DNA of 64,000 bases, from NCBI GenBank assembly GCA_035578905.1, contig JAQJVL010002188.1, positions 1 through 64,000 on the forward strand. The letters are read 5' to 3'. This document shows positions 28,301-37,221 of this stretch, piece after piece (position 1 is the first letter of the stretch; each line of letters opens with the position of its first letter). Under the pieces are notes generated by a model. The model did no database searches. It saw only the letters and a program-made list of their open reading frames with translations, and had not been told where the DNA came from. The translations under genes were made by a program, and so were the position numbers. This stretch comes from Stictocephala bisonia (Eukaryota > Arthropoda > Insecta > Hemiptera > Membracidae).

Positions 28301-31300
28301 AGGGCAATTTATTAATAGCCCAACAGCCAGGGCAACTAAGGGACCTACAGCATTACGTGGAATCCGAACCATATAGTGCTGGTCTGATTTTCAGCTAATT
28401 GACAAGCCTGATACTCAGTTATCTCCCCCACACAACACCCGCATAATGATCACCACCCAACCTGGACACCCCAGACTTCTCTAGTAGTGTCCACGCCGAT
28501 AGCAACCATCAAGCGGACGCCATGTCGGTATTAAGAGAACCGAGCATCCAACCTATCGCCTACAATCTCCCAAACACTTTGTCCCCATGTAGCTGGGTTA
28601 CAGCACTGCACCACCAGTGCTGTATGTCTAAAGGGAACATTGTTCATTCTTCTCTTCTGCCCATTGTAGTAGATAATGATTTAGGATTATTTCATGTATA
28701 AATAATTTTGATGATTATCACAATTTTATTAAAGTTTGTTTAAAAATATTTTAAGTTTGAACAAAATATTTCAACATACTATAAATGTCTACAAAATGAA
28801 TTCTGGAATATGGTAAATAATTATTTTCAATTAATTAGTAATAATATAAAGGTTGACTTATTTTAAGAGTCAAGTCACAATATGGTAATTAGGTTGGTCT
28901 CAGTTATTTCCGATCAGTGGGACTCAACTGAACGCATTTAAAATTATTCTATTGTTAAGAGTATAATTTAGGAAAAGAGACAAAATTCTAAGATATTGTA
29001 TTATTATAAGAGGTAATTTGCTATGGTTAACATTAATTTATTTTGTGAGGATTTAGATAGTTTTAATCTTTTTACGATTATAAGTTTTACTGTATATTTC
29101 TTTGAGGTATCTTTATCTGAATGTTTGATCAGTTAACGTTAATTTAAAAAAAAACAATTATTTAATATGAAACTAAGAAAATACTTAGTTGCTGCTGTTT
29201 TACATTCTATTGAAGAATTTAACAACATGAAAAAGATAACTACTTAAGAAGAGAAGAACAAAATTAGCAAAGGAAAAAAGAAGACAAATAATTGAATAAA
29301 AAAAAAATAAAAAATAAAAATAAATAAAACAATAAATATAATTTCCATTTTAGACAACTGAGGCCTTAAAAATGTTACCAACAGTGCTAGTAAGACAATA
29401 AAACCAAACTGCCTTGGATTTGAAATATTTATATACTTGAATACTGTTATTTATGTATAATGTATTAGCTGTTAACCCGTGCCTTACTATGGGATTAACA
29501 TATAAACAGTAATTTTCGTTAATTTATGGTAGCTTTGCGTGCCACCCCATCACTCGCTGCGCTCATGAGGTAAGTTCGGCCTTTAGCCCCTTTGTGCAAC
29601 TTGGCCTGCGGCCTCACCGGGATATTTGGACTATATCACAATGAATTTTGATTTTTCGGGCAGTGAAGCATACAAACATACAGGAGGATGACTAAATGTT
29701 TGAATTCTGCAGGGCAATTCAGGAGACGAGGGTGATGCTGAATCCCTCAACTTGGACAATGTGGGTGGAGTGTTCCTGGTGCTGGTCTTTGGTTCCTTAT
29801 TTGCTGGTTTCATCGCCCTTGGGGAACTCATGTTTGAGGTCTTCATGAAGGAAGATAAGGTAAATAAATACAAGATTTTAGCTCTAGCAGCGGCAACTAC
29901 TTTTGTCAAAAATGCCAGGCTGTTTTTGGCCATTTTTCAGACATTTACTATAAAATTCATAAACAGTAGTAAAATGTAATGAACATGGTTATGTTATACT
30001 GTATACCTGTAGTCACAATGAACCAGTCAATCATATAAGCCCTAAAGTTGAGCATATTTAATAAATGTGTCTATTTTTGTTAATAATGAGATTTATACAT
30101 TTTTTTGTATATAAAAAGGGTAGGGAAATGCCTGAGAAATCATATAATATTTATAAATTATAAAGTCCAAGATAACCAAATAGTAGCAAATTTTATCTAG
30201 TGTTAGGAAGTATAAAATATATAAGATTATGTACACAGGGATGAAAGTTGTGTATAGTTACATACTCGGTATGTATTATAAATATAAAAATACGTTACCA
30301 TGGAAACCATTGTCTTAAAAATATAATTATTTAAATATATTACATTTTTAATTTATAAAAATCAATAACAATTTTATAAAAGTAAGAATTATAATGTTAC
30401 TTACATATTCACAACTGCACTTTATGTAGTTATTTATATGTAACACCATTTGAGCAGGAACAAATTTGTTTTCACAATATACGTATAAATACTATAATAC
30501 ATTACACAAAAGTAGTAATAATCTTGAAAAAATAGTATCAAATATTTAATAAGTTAAAAATAGCAATAAAACGTAAGTATTTAAAGAAATGTTTACAAAC
30601 AAATAAGTGGTTGGGCTAGGTTTGCTCAGTCACTTCCAAGATTCGTTTTTCTTCTTAATATTGACAACACATCGTAGTAACAATCAAAATATACAAGCAG
30701 ATCATGCATTTTACTGTGATTGTAGTGGATAAATCATATTAATATTTTCATAATAATAAATAATTATATTGTATGCGGCGAAACCAACATAAATATGCTG
30801 GCCGCTGCTTAATTCATGAACTTAATCAACATGAATACGCAAGCCACAACAAGAAGGGTTAAAAATCCTTTAAGATTAAATCACTTAGTATGTTCTTCTC
30901 AACCAGAATGTTAAACTAATATAAAAATAATTCTTGTGGATGTTTTTGTCCTACTTCTTCAACAAGTTTGTATATTCGTTGTTAGAGTTACACCTTGATA
31001 GATTACTATATACATTATTTACGTTTTTACTAGAGTGGTGGCATGCAAGGGTATAGCCAAGATTTTCTCCAGGTGAGGCAAAAATGAGAACATTTGATAT
31101 TAAAAATGATTTTATTTTACGATTAAAATAGTTTATATGATTCATTTACAATGATATTTTAGCACTAATCTGGTTTTGTAAATATATTTGATTATTTTGT
31201 GTAACTTGACACGTATCTATAATTTCTACTAAAACATAATATCTAATGTAAAATAAGATAAGAAAATGAACTGTAGCATATATTAGAATTCTTCACTTTA

Positions 31301-31748
31301 TATTAGGTTAACTTAATGTGACTTAGTGGACATAGACAACATAGTGACTTAGTGGACAAGGCTTCGGATTAAAAAGCACAAAGTTCAAAACTTCATTAAG
31401 CTGTAGGTCAACACTTACCTTATTGAATAAAGTCCATGCTCAAGCCTGCAGGCCCATAAGAACTGTGAAGTTGATAAATATTTGTCTAAACCAAATTGAG
31501 TACAGGAGGCTATCTTTTTAAATCATTGTGTCCAATCATGTGCCATAAATGTATCAAATTAATGATTTTTACTGCAGGAATCATTTTGGGGAGAGCTAAA
31601 GAGAGAGCTGAAGTTTGTCATCAGCTGCAAAGGAACTGTTAAACAGCTAAAGCCACCATCGGAGAGCAATTCCATCAAAGAGAAAATTGTAAACAAGAAT
31701 AGCAAGTCCAAGAGCCCCAACGGCCTAAAGAAGCGCTCCTTATCATGA
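7218..31748 (+). CDS. Kainate-type ionotropic glutamate receptor (GRIK2-like), 16 exons, 5' exon missing
   Basis: This encodes a subunit of a glutamate-gated cation channel in the plasma membrane. The sixteen exons join in frame to 874 residues plus a TGA at 31746. Regions in order are amino-terminal domain (about 1-375), S1 (380-500), M1 (514-532), M2 pore loop (about 562-578), M3 with [10 protein letters not shown] at 603-612, S2 (617-770), M4 (786-806) and a basic cytoplasmic tail. Ligand-binding residues expected for the family are present: Arg475 in TITRQR, Ala647-Thr648 in GGAT, and Glu698 in LMES. The pore Q/R site is Gln574, encoded as CAG. All introns are GT-AG. The initiator methionine and signal peptide are not here: the first visible exon opens at Gly-Leu-Phe-Asp with a phase needing an upstream exon. 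The kainate class is well supported; the exact orthologue among insect paralogues is not. Confidence 0.95.
7607..8602 (+). mobile_element. hAT-type DNA transposon remnant
   Basis: The ends are imperfect terminal inverted repeats: CAGTGCTGGATTAAG on the left, and CAGAGCCAGATTAAG on the right when reversed. The 8-bp flanks are TTGATGTG (7599-7606) and TTGATATG (8603-8610), a target duplication with one mismatch. A hAT transposase-like fragment lies inside. At 996 bp it is too short to be autonomous. Confidence 0.85.
8021..8440 (+). pseudogene. hAT transposase fragment (ZMYM1/TTF-like)
   Basis: An open frame of about 139 codons includes [19 protein letters not shown]. This resembles the segment before the C-terminal dimerisation region in ZMYM1-type hAT transposases. 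The zinc finger, most of the catalytic region and the C-terminal dimerisation block are absent. A run of sixteen A lies just upstream. It sits inside the element with matching hAT ends, which supports the call. Function is not expected. Confidence 0.6.
9278..9462 (+). CDS. Receptor exon 2 (amino-terminal domain)
   Basis: Residues 52-112 contain VAGVFGPHS and end at PHPSTITK. The acceptor is TTACAG and the donor GTAAGT, with phase 1 entry and phase 0 exit. The sequence matches the family pattern of a conserved Gly-Pro after the first helix. Confidence 0.93.
9463..10367 (+). other. Intron, no element recognised
   Basis: Mostly AT-rich sequence with a purine-rich tract of AGAAGG type at about 10010-10150. 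No repeat copy or RNA gene was seen. Confidence 0.6.
10368..10525 (+). CDS. Receptor exon 3 (amino-terminal domain)
   Basis: Residues 113-164 include [18 protein letters not shown], the conserved Tyr-Asn-Trp segment of this domain. The acceptor is TTCAG and the donor GTAAAC, with phase 2 exit splitting an Arg codon. Confidence 0.94.
10722..10870 (+). repeat. SINE family B fragment (head part)
   Basis: It matches the 5' half of the copy at 2841 over GTAGCCCAGCTTCTTGAG, ATAGGTTCTGTTC and TAATACAGA. It lies in the intron after receptor exon 3. The shared tail is absent. Confidence 0.6.
11360..11501 (+). CDS. Receptor exon 4 (amino-terminal domain)
   Basis: Residues 166-212 include [20 protein letters not shown] and end YNYIITSF, a pattern typical of the middle of kainate receptor amino-terminal domains. 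The acceptor is TTCTAG and the donor GTAAGT, with phase 0 exit. Confidence 0.94.
11502..15519 (+). other. Largest intron, holding a second hAT element
   Basis: The intron is about 4.0 kb. The hAT copy lies at 12868-13913. A diverged tandem duplication of about 60 bp (CACTGTAGA, TTTATCAATA) lies at 13925-14060. A region of imperfect AGACAAGAC/GTCTTGTTTTGTC symmetry spans 12485-12625. The remaining sequence shows nothing recognisable. Confidence 0.7.
12868..13913. mobile_element. hAT-type element with perfect 8-bp target duplication
   Basis: The left end reads CAGGGGCGGTCTGGC and the right end, reversed, CAGGGGTGGCCTGGC. They match at 13 of 15 bases. Both flanks are exactly ACTGATAC (12860-12867 and 13914-13921). 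The 1046-bp interior has a 76-codon open frame at 13045-13275 without transposase motifs, so the copy is probably non-autonomous. The intact duplication suggests a fairly recent insertion. Confidence 0.9.
15520..15681 (+). CDS. Receptor exon 5 (amino-terminal domain)
   Basis: Residues 213-266 begin [10 protein letters not shown] and include [12 protein letters not shown], strongly typical of insect and vertebrate kainate receptors. The acceptor is TTCTAG. The donor GTGAAA is weak, but the next exon continues in phase 0. Confidence 0.95.
15682..17006 (+). other. Intron, no element recognised
   Basis: AT-rich sequence. Several short open frames on both strands have no motif. No repeat was recognised. 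Confidence 0.55.
17007..17159 (+). CDS. Receptor exon 6 (amino-terminal domain)
   Basis: Residues 267-317 include the helix [20 protein letters not shown], then [20 protein letters not shown]. Cys-Asp and Trp-x-His-Gly are conserved in the family. The acceptor is TTATAG and the donor GTATGA, phase 0. Confidence 0.95.
17544..17765 (+). CDS. Receptor exon 7 (end of amino-terminal domain, start of S1)
   Basis: Residues 318-391 include [17 protein letters not shown], the conserved Gly-Phe-Arg segment, then the linker and the first S1 strand [10 protein letters not shown]. Several Asn-x-Thr glycosylation sites are visible. The acceptor is TTGCAG and the donor GTAAGA, phase 0. Confidence 0.95.
17766..19156 (+). 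other. Intron with a long inverted repeat
   Basis: It contains the inverted repeat at 18414-18632. Nothing else was recognised. Confidence 0.6.
18414..18632. repeat. Long inverted repeat, arms about 95 bp
   Basis: The left arm, with CATCACTAAATAATACAA and TTTCGATTTAATTTCTAAAA, is matched in reverse by TTTTAGAAATTAAATCGAAA and TTGTATTATTTAGTGATG. The loop is about 30 bases. It may be a foldback element or MITE. No flanking target duplication was identified. Confidence 0.75.
19157..19363 (+). CDS. Receptor exon 8 (S1 ligand-binding half)
   Basis: Residues 392-460 include [13 protein letters not shown] and [13 protein letters not shown], matching the S1 pattern of Gly-x-x-x-Asp then Trp-Asn-Gly-Met. 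The acceptor is TTGTAG and the donor GTGAGT, phase 0. The opening residues VDPHVML differ from the commoner EEPYVML form. Confidence 0.96.
19965..20049 (+). CDS. Receptor exon 9 (S1, agonist-binding arginine)
   Basis: Residues 461-488 include [20 protein letters not shown]. Arg475 in TITRQR is the residue that binds the agonist alpha-carboxylate in this family. The exon is short, 85 bases, with the donor GTAGGT in phase 1. Confidence 0.96.
20404..20518. repeat. Intronic repeat copy 1
   Basis: It contains AAGTTATCAAGG and TAGCTTTCATT, then TTTTTCTTTAATTAAATTAG. A diverged direct copy lies at 21456-21572 in the next intron. The element type is unknown. Confidence 0.6.
20994..21129 (+). CDS. 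Receptor exon 10 (end of S1, M1 helix)
   Basis: Residues 490-533 begin GILYKKP and include the conserved [12 protein letters not shown] before M1 at about 514-532. The acceptor is TTCCAG and the donor GTGAGT, phase 2. Confidence 0.96.
21456..21572. repeat. Intronic repeat copy 2
   Basis: A diverged direct copy of 20404-20518, sharing CAAGTTATCAAGG, TTAGTTTTCATTACA and CTTTCTTTTAATTAG. Confidence 0.6.
21727..21950. repeat. Foldback element, arms about 100 bp
   Basis: The outer ends are AATTTAATGTTATAAG and its complement CTTATAACATTAAATT. The inner arms carry GTTGTCTGAAGATGG and its complement around a short GACAACCAG centre. The right arm reads CTGAAGATGG, then GTTACCGAAAGG. It is a nearly perfect palindrome inside a receptor intron. 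Confidence 0.85.
22131..22302 (+). repeat. SINE family A, 3' two thirds
   Basis: It matches the minus-strand copy at 6570-6760 over CAGCTGATAAC, ACTTTCTAAGGAATAG and TCGAAATCCATATTCGCCC. The tRNA head is missing. Confidence 0.75.
22307..22339. repeat. AT dinucleotide microsatellite
   Basis: A run of about 15 AT units directly after the SINE tail. Confidence 0.95.
22703..22846 (+). CDS. Receptor exon 11 (M1-M2 linker and pore loop)
   Basis: Residues 535-581 include [11 protein letters not shown], an acidic linker DDEDLEELE, and the pore loop [19 protein letters not shown]. The Q/R site codon is CAG at 22821-22823. This predicts an unedited Gln channel, which is calcium-permeable by family knowledge. 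The donor is GTAAGT, phase 2. Confidence 0.96.
23591..23804 (+). CDS. Receptor exon 12 (M3 helix, start of S2)
   Basis: Residues 583-653 include [19 protein letters not shown] and the gating motif [10 protein letters not shown] at 603-612, followed by the S2 start and GGATEGFFK. Ala647-Thr648 bind the agonist gamma-carboxylate in relatives. The acceptor is TTCGCAG, and AT|T encodes Ile582 at the junction. This gives ISVSTR where relatives usually have RAVSTR. Confidence 0.96.
24186..24421 (+). repeat. SINE with tRNA-Leu/Ser-like head
   Basis: The A box is TGACCGAGAGGTCTAAGGCG at 24198-24217 and the B box GGTTCGAATCC at 24251-24261. A tRNA-unrelated body of about 140 bases follows, ending in CTCTCC and an A tail at 24409-24421. 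Acceptor-stem pairing is absent, so this is a SINE and not a functional tRNA. It has no sequence in common with families A and B. It lies in a receptor intron. Confidence 0.8.
24422..25570 (+). other. Remainder of intron, no element recognised
   Basis: AT-rich sequence up to the acceptor of the next receptor exon. Nothing else was recognised. Confidence 0.55.
25571..25802 (+). CDS. Receptor exon 13 (S2 ligand-binding half)
   Basis: Residues 654-730 include [18 protein letters not shown] and [15 protein letters not shown]. Glu698 contacts the agonist amino group in relatives, and Cys710 is the conserved S2 disulfide cysteine. The acceptor is TGACAG and the donor GTAATT, with phase 1 exit after one base of a Lys codon. 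Confidence 0.96.
26126..27068. repeat. Segment bounded by inverted repeats, about 940 bp
   Basis: The left boundary TTCCAACACTTTGAGTGT with TTTTTAAAACCAACAC is mirrored at the right by GTGTTAGTTTTAAAAACAG with CAAAGTGTTGGAA. A SINE tail fragment sits inside at 26170-26262. The right half has TTGAAGACGACTGCCGAAA, related to the hairpin motif at 21865 and 59240. The element class is unknown. Confidence 0.6.
27970..28085 (+). CDS. Receptor exon 14 (end of S2)
   Basis: Residues 732-769 include [20 protein letters not shown], the last S2 helix with the conserved Trp-Trp, then a basic and glycine-rich stretch ending in Cys-Asp. The acceptor is TTTTAG and the donor GTGAGT, phase 0. Confidence 0.95.
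28170..28622 (-). repeat. SINE family B, near full-length copy, minus strand
   Basis: It matches 2841-3290 and 49133-49540 in reverse, from the CACTGGTGGTGCAGTGCTGT head to the CGGCGTCTCA tail. Its B-box-like block GGTTCGGATTCCACG is the best preserved of the copies. Confidence 0.8.
28623..29474 (+). other. Intron remainder, AT-rich
   Basis: Very AT-rich, with an A-rich tract at about 29297-29335. No repeat copy or gene was recognised. Confidence 0.5.
29475..29640. repeat. GC-rich dispersed repeat fragment
   Basis: It contains CTCGCTGCGCTCATGAGG and TTGGCCTGCGGCCTCACC, echoing the island at 4925-5025. It sits just upstream of receptor exon 15. Confidence 0.4.
29713..29859 (+). CDS. Receptor exon 15 (M4 helix)
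   Basis: Residues 770-818 give a short acidic lead, then [20 protein letters not shown]. This is the M4 helix at about 786-806 with its family-typical Gly-Gly-Val-Phe start. The acceptor is CTGCAG and the donor GTAAAT, phase 0. Confidence 0.96.
29860..31317 (+). other. Intron, AT-rich, nothing recognised
   Basis: No gene or repeat was recognised in this part of the last intron. Confidence 0.5.
31318..31510 (+). repeat. Possible decayed tRNA-derived SINE
   Basis: TGACTTAGTGGACAAGGC at about 31346 resembles a Ser/Arg-type A box, and AGTTCAAAACT about 40 bases later a B box. The body has no second copy in the window, so this is tentative. Confidence 0.35.
31578..31748 (+). CDS. Receptor exon 16 (cytoplasmic tail and stop)
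   Basis: Residues 819-874 start with [19 protein letters not shown], a juxtamembrane pattern seen in kainate receptors. A lysine- and serine-rich tail ends in KKRSLS and TGA. The acceptor is CTGCAG. The final residues are not a recognisable PDZ ligand. Confidence 0.93.
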   Translation, partial: ESFWGELKRELKFVISCKGTVKQLKPPSESNSIKEKIVNKNSKSKSPNGLKKRSLS

Positions 31749-33845
31749 TTATCAGAACAGACTTAATATTAATTTTCACAAGTGATAACATTTCTTAAAA
31801 GTAATTCCAGTAGAATAATTACTCATCAGGTTGAGTTTTTAAAAACATTTAATATGTATTTTTGACAATAAGTAATGAAAAAATGCTACCCCATGATTGA
31901 AGTCACGGCACTGATTGTTTTACACAATCATGGATATAACAGCATGTAGAGTATAGTTTCATATATATAAAAAAAACGTTATTTGATGTGTGATATAAAA
32001 GCTTTTATCAATTTTAACTGTTAGCATATAAGTGCACAAGCATGGATTATTTGGTATCTACTATTGTTTACAAATAATGGGTATTAACATATCTTGAACA
32101 TTTGATACTTGATTTTTGAAACCAGAATGTGTGTGCAGGAAGTAATTTTATTTGTTTTGGTCTTAATATTTAAAATTTAAAAAAGTGTTCTCATATCGTA
32201 GAATGGAATTGATTTGCTGACGATTATGAAAATGAATCGAACAAATTGTGAATAAAAACTTGACTAATTCGATTCTTGAATTCACATAAAAAATATGTCA
32301 CGTATCAGCTGACTAACTTATGAATGTCCTTAAAGTTCCTAGTGCCTAGAACTATTTTACTGAATTTTAGAAAGCGAAATAATTTTAAACTTGAAAAATC
32401 TTGACAAAACCTATTGTATACTGCCTACTAGATCTGTAAGTTGTAGGTGTGTGCTTGATTTTAATGATATGCATATTTACACTAAACATATGTTCAAATA
32501 TACTATTCAGGTATATGCTTCAGAACATGGATATTTTCATGTTTAAACATGCACATAAGACTTCAATTGGTGGTCTGGGGCTTTTAAATTTTTTTAATAT
32601 GGAAATAATGCTAAAATAAATGGTTGTTTGTTGCTTTTATCATAAACCTTTTCCTCAACTCACATTTTCCACAACAATCAAACTATTAAACTTCACATTT
32701 TCATTTAAGTGGTTGATGGGTTACTATAATAAGGTGTTTGATTTATCTTTTTATGATAAATCTTGGTAACTGAGGCTAAAAAAAGAAAAAATTATACAAT
32801 AAAAATTTCTTATTGAAAAAATTAAAAAAATAACCATTACAATTATGTTCAAATTGATTAGGCAGTGACAAAATAACTGTTTCTTTGTAATTCGTTAGTA
32901 TTGGTGGTATTTGGATTTAAAAGGATTATTATCAGCCTATGTTGTGAAATTAGAAATTGAGATTTAATTCTTCCAAACTACAAATAGCCACTTATCTTTT
33001 TAAATACCAGTATCAACCATTCACAATTTAAAAATAAAAGAATGCGTTTTTATTTGATTTGGCAGTTAATTATATTAGGTTTCAGTTACATTGCACAGCC
33101 TCTAAAACATTGATATGTTAATTTTACTGACTGCTATTTTGTTTTTTTATGGTTTTATTATCTTTCACATGTCATATATAACGACTCTCTGCTGCATTTA
33201 ATTAAAAAAGCTGTTTGGTTTAGTGCACCTAGCATATTATTGCATAATCTTTTTTTTAATCTTTTCATCTTTTAATGCACCAGTTCTTATATAACAGTTT
33301 ATGAATCATTTAACACTGACAAATTACATTTTAGTATATGCCAACTGAGTTAAAAATTATATATAATGTAACTATAATTTTGTTGATTGTTAAATTATGG
33401 TATATTTATAAAATTTGGAATAAAATGTTACAAATTATGAAATATCTCTGATATTTTTAAATTGCTGTTATCAGTATACAGTAGTACTTGAATATAATTT
33501 AAAAAATATTTGTAAAGTTGATTAAATAAATATCAAAACTGTGATAAAAATTTGAATCAGCAAACCTTTTTTTTCATAATTTTTTATCCTTAATATTCAG
33601 TTGAAGGAATTAGAAATACTATATTGACTTTACAAATTGGTAAAGATAAGGTAAAAAAAATACATAGTCAATAAATTGCATAAAATCAAATAATAAACTT
33701 ACAGAAGACTTATTTATTTCTAACTGAACCAGAGCTTTAGCTTGTAAAGCTCTATCCAACACTGCCAAGAATGGCTGAATCAAATTGTATGATAGCACCT
33801 TTATGGTTGTATATTAAAAACCGGAGTTAACATTTCATCGTTATA
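31749..33845 (+). other. Receptor 3' UTR and downstream AT-rich DNA
   Basis: Possible polyadenylation signals AATAAA occur at 32251 and 33420. The transcript end cannot be fixed from sequence alone. No other gene is seen. Confidence 0.5.
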
Positions 33846-34592
33846 CAGGGTGGTTATAAAGTCGCTTTTCCCCACTTTTTTCTACAAATTACATTTAAAG
33901 TTTGTTTCAGTAATGGAATTCATTATACAAGTAGATTCTCTAAATTTTGAAGTATTATGGAATGTTGGGAGTAAACTGAGGTCCAAGATATAGGAGTCAA
34001 GTTCTAAATTCTTTATGAGAAGACAGTCATGTGACATGTCTCATAACAAAGGATTTTCACCCTAAAAACAATGGTATACATAATATTCAAATGGGTTGTA
34101 CTGTTTCCAATATATCAGTAGGTTAAAGATGTAGAAGGCAACTTAAAATTTGTAATGAGAAAATAGTCATGTGACATGTCTATTAACATTACCCTATCAC
34201 CCTTAAAATGATGGTTTATTTAAAATTTAAAAGGGTTGTATTATTTCCTATGTGAGAAATATTTAAAGGAATTTTCACTAAACATTAATTAAAAATTACA
34301 CCAAAAGATTTTCAAAGAAAAAATGAAATATTGGAAACAGTACAACCAATATTAATTTTAAATATACCATTGTTTTCAGGGTGAAAAAGCAATGTTAATA
34401 GACATGTTGAATGATTGTCTCCTCATAAAGGATGTGGAACTTGACTTCTATATCTTGGACCTTAGGTTACTCGCAATATCCCACAATACTTCAAAGGTTA
34501 GAGAGTCTACCTGTATAATGAATGCAATAACTGAAAATAACTTTAAATGTAAATTGTAGAAAAAATGTGGGAGGGGAGGGATTTTATACCAT
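33846..34592. mobile_element. Long foldback or TIR element, arms over 250 bp
   Basis: The left arm starts CAGGGTGGTTATAAAGTCG and carries TTTTTTCTACAAATTACATT. The right arm carries the complement AATGTAAATTGTAGAAAAAA. Matching continues through GGTCCAAGATATAG/CTATATCTTGGACC and ACCATTGTTTTCAGGGTGAA. A third partial copy of the arm lies in the centre near 34130-34250. The right terminus seems trimmed. No transposase is present. Confidence 0.8.
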
Positions 34593-35689
34593 TATATATA
34601 CAGGGTGTTATATTGAGTAAAAAAATTGAACACTGAATTACATTGTTGGTGAGTTAAGGTGAGTTGTAATTTTTATCTTAACTAAGAATAACATTTTATG
34701 GAAAATAGTATTTATGTAAATTGTAACGATTTAAAAAATTGCATTTTTTACAAAATAATCTGCCAGACTGTTTTGTATGATATTTTTACTCAATTTAATT
34801 TGTCAATCAGATGTTATTTGCTACTAATCAAATCAACTTAGCTGTACTGTTAATGTTTTTAGGAAGCTTTGATGTTACCCCACATTCCTCGTCTTACCAC
34901 AACCCAACATGTCAAACTCAGGGTCACAGCACAATATTATCACAATGGGTCCATATTGTGAATAATATACTTGACACTTATACATTTTCTTGGATTTAGT
35001 CTCAATTTATGAAATAACATTTTTATGAACTTGTTTAAATAATTCAGACCAGAACTTGAATACAAATCAGGAAACATTTCTAATATCCATTATTCATGTT
35101 CAGTTATGACATTACATATAACATTTTCTTTTGCTTTCTATGAGCTTCCAAATTCATATTTTCAACAGCTATGATAGACAGATGGAAGTGTAACTCAATG
35201 ATCAAGGGTTATCTTTTGATAACTGTTAGCCTGAAACATTATTAATGCTCAGTTTGGAGTGGGGGTGTAAGACTAAACTTTAGTAACAAGAGGAGGGGGG
35301 TTCGGTTACACATAGCAGTGGGGAGTGTCAGTGACACAGGTTCCTCTGAAATATCCTGCTTTCCTGATGGGACTGACATTCGAGCCTAGACAGAGAAAGT
35401 GATCTTCTGAACAGATAGCTTCCTTTTAAAATATGAAACTGTCATTGGAATTTGAATGGTAGATTTTGATTCGGCACAGTGAAAATGATTGTAACAAATT
35501 TAATAATTAATCGATTCAATAAAATAATCATTAAATTCGTTCCAACACACACATGTTCGTAAATACAAAAACTATGAATATTCTTAATTTATCAAAATAA
35601 TTAGGATTAGATCAGTTAGTACTTACCTAATCCTAATTCAATATATTTTTACCGTCATTTACAATATATTGAATCTTCAAATGATTGTA
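34593..35689. other. Sequence with one orphan TIR-like end
   Basis: TACAGGGTGTTATATTGAG at 34599 looks like the left end of a TA-flanked element. Only a weak partner, TTTTTACTCAATTTAATT near 34785, was found. Nothing else was recognised. Confidence 0.35.
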
Positions 35690-36178
35690 AAAATATGTGT
35701 ATTGGTGGGTCAATACCACTGTATGTTTTTGGGTGGTTGGGAGGGTCAATATGTGGGTGGGTGGGTTAATACCACTGTATGTATATGGGTGGTTCGGAGG
35801 GTCAATACCACTGTAGGTGTATGGGTGGTTGGGAGGGTCAATACCACTGTAGGTGTTAGGTGGTTGGGAGGGTCAGTACCACTGTAGGTGTAATGGGTGG
35901 TTGGGAGGGTCAATATCTGGGTGGGAGGGTAAATACCGTGCTGTGTGTGTATGGGTGGTTCGGAGGGTCAATACCACTGTAGGTGTATGGGTGGTTGGGA
36001 GGGTCAATACCACTGTAGGTGTAATGGGTGGTTGGGAGGGTCAATACCACTGTAGGTGTAATGGGTGGTTGGGAGGGTCAATATCTGGGTGGGAGGGTAA
36101 ATACCACTGTGAGTGTATGGGTGGTTGGGTGGGTCAATACACTCTATGTGTATGGGGGTTCCATACTACTGTAAATAT
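35690..36178 (+). repeat. 36-bp minisatellite, about 13 copies
   Basis: The unit is like GGTTGGGAGGGTCAATACC followed by ACTGTAGGTGTATGGGT. Variants carry ATCTGGGTGGGAGGG or GGTTCGGAGGG. The multiple-of-three period leaves 72- and 118-codon open frames. These are not credible genes. Confidence 0.95.
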
Positions 36179-36794
36179 TTACAATAGTGATAAGTATTTA
36201 CATAACTAGCCGGGATAGCCAGCCTGGAATTCCTGGACGCTAGCAACAAAGGTTAAGCAGCAGTTTCTTAAGTTGTTTCCCAAACTTCAAGTGGTTAGTT
36301 TCGATTTGCAAAGTTAGTGGGAGAGAGTTGAACAGCGCAATACCATTATAATGATTATAAAAATGAAGTGCAGTGTTTTGGTACTTTTAGGGAGTGGTTT
36401 AATCGAAAGTTATATGAATGGTTACTGGGTGTGTCAAACATTAACTAATTCTGTTTAACAAAGGTAAGAGTTTCATGTATATATTTAATAGTTTGTAGTT
36501 TTTTAAGAAATCTTTATATGATTGGTGTCTTTTTATTCTTATTTTTTTTAATTATTTTTATTAATGGCATGGTCATTACCATTTGTGGGTCAGAAAGTAA
36601 GTAACACCTCGGTGACTTGTATTTTGTCTACCATAAACAACAGTTAATGATGTAGTCGTTAGACCGGCATATGGTACCAGCACGGACGACTAACTCTACA
36701 CAGATTGCTCATGGTGTAAGAGAGATAGTAGGACCATTTTACATGACATCATACAATGTGAGTCACACCACCGTGACCTGTAATCGGTGCACAA
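36179..36794. other. No gene recognised
   Basis: Ordinary AT-rich sequence between two tandem arrays. Confidence 0.5.
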
Positions 36795-37015
36795 TCACGT
36801 TCTCTGTAACACGTTTCAAAGCACAACCACGTCCTCTACAACACGATTCAAAGCACAACTACATCCTCTGTAATATGTTTCAAATATCATTCACGTCCTC
36901 TGTAACACGTTTCAAAGCACAGCAAACGAACGCCCTCTATAACACGTTTCAAAGCGCAACCGCAGTCTCTGTAACACACGTCTAAGCACAACAACATCCT
37001 CTGTAACACATTTCA
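36795..37015. repeat. 32-bp degenerate tandem repeat, about 7 copies
   Basis: The unit contains TCTGTAACACGTTTCAAAGC and ACAACCACGTCC. The copies are diverged. A 104-codon frame across it is a by-product. Confidence 0.85.
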
Positions 37016-37221
37016 CAGACCAAGTTTTACGCATAGATGTTTTATATTCTGTGATATTACTTAACTAGAATAATGTGCATTGTTGTTTACGGTCATTTTT
37101 TAGATAATGTGCAGTGTTGTTATTAGACTGTGTTGGAAACATTTTCTTGGATCTTCTCTGTTATACATCTCTGCTAATAAAAATACATAAAAACGTAATA
37201 AAAATACATAAAAATGTAATA

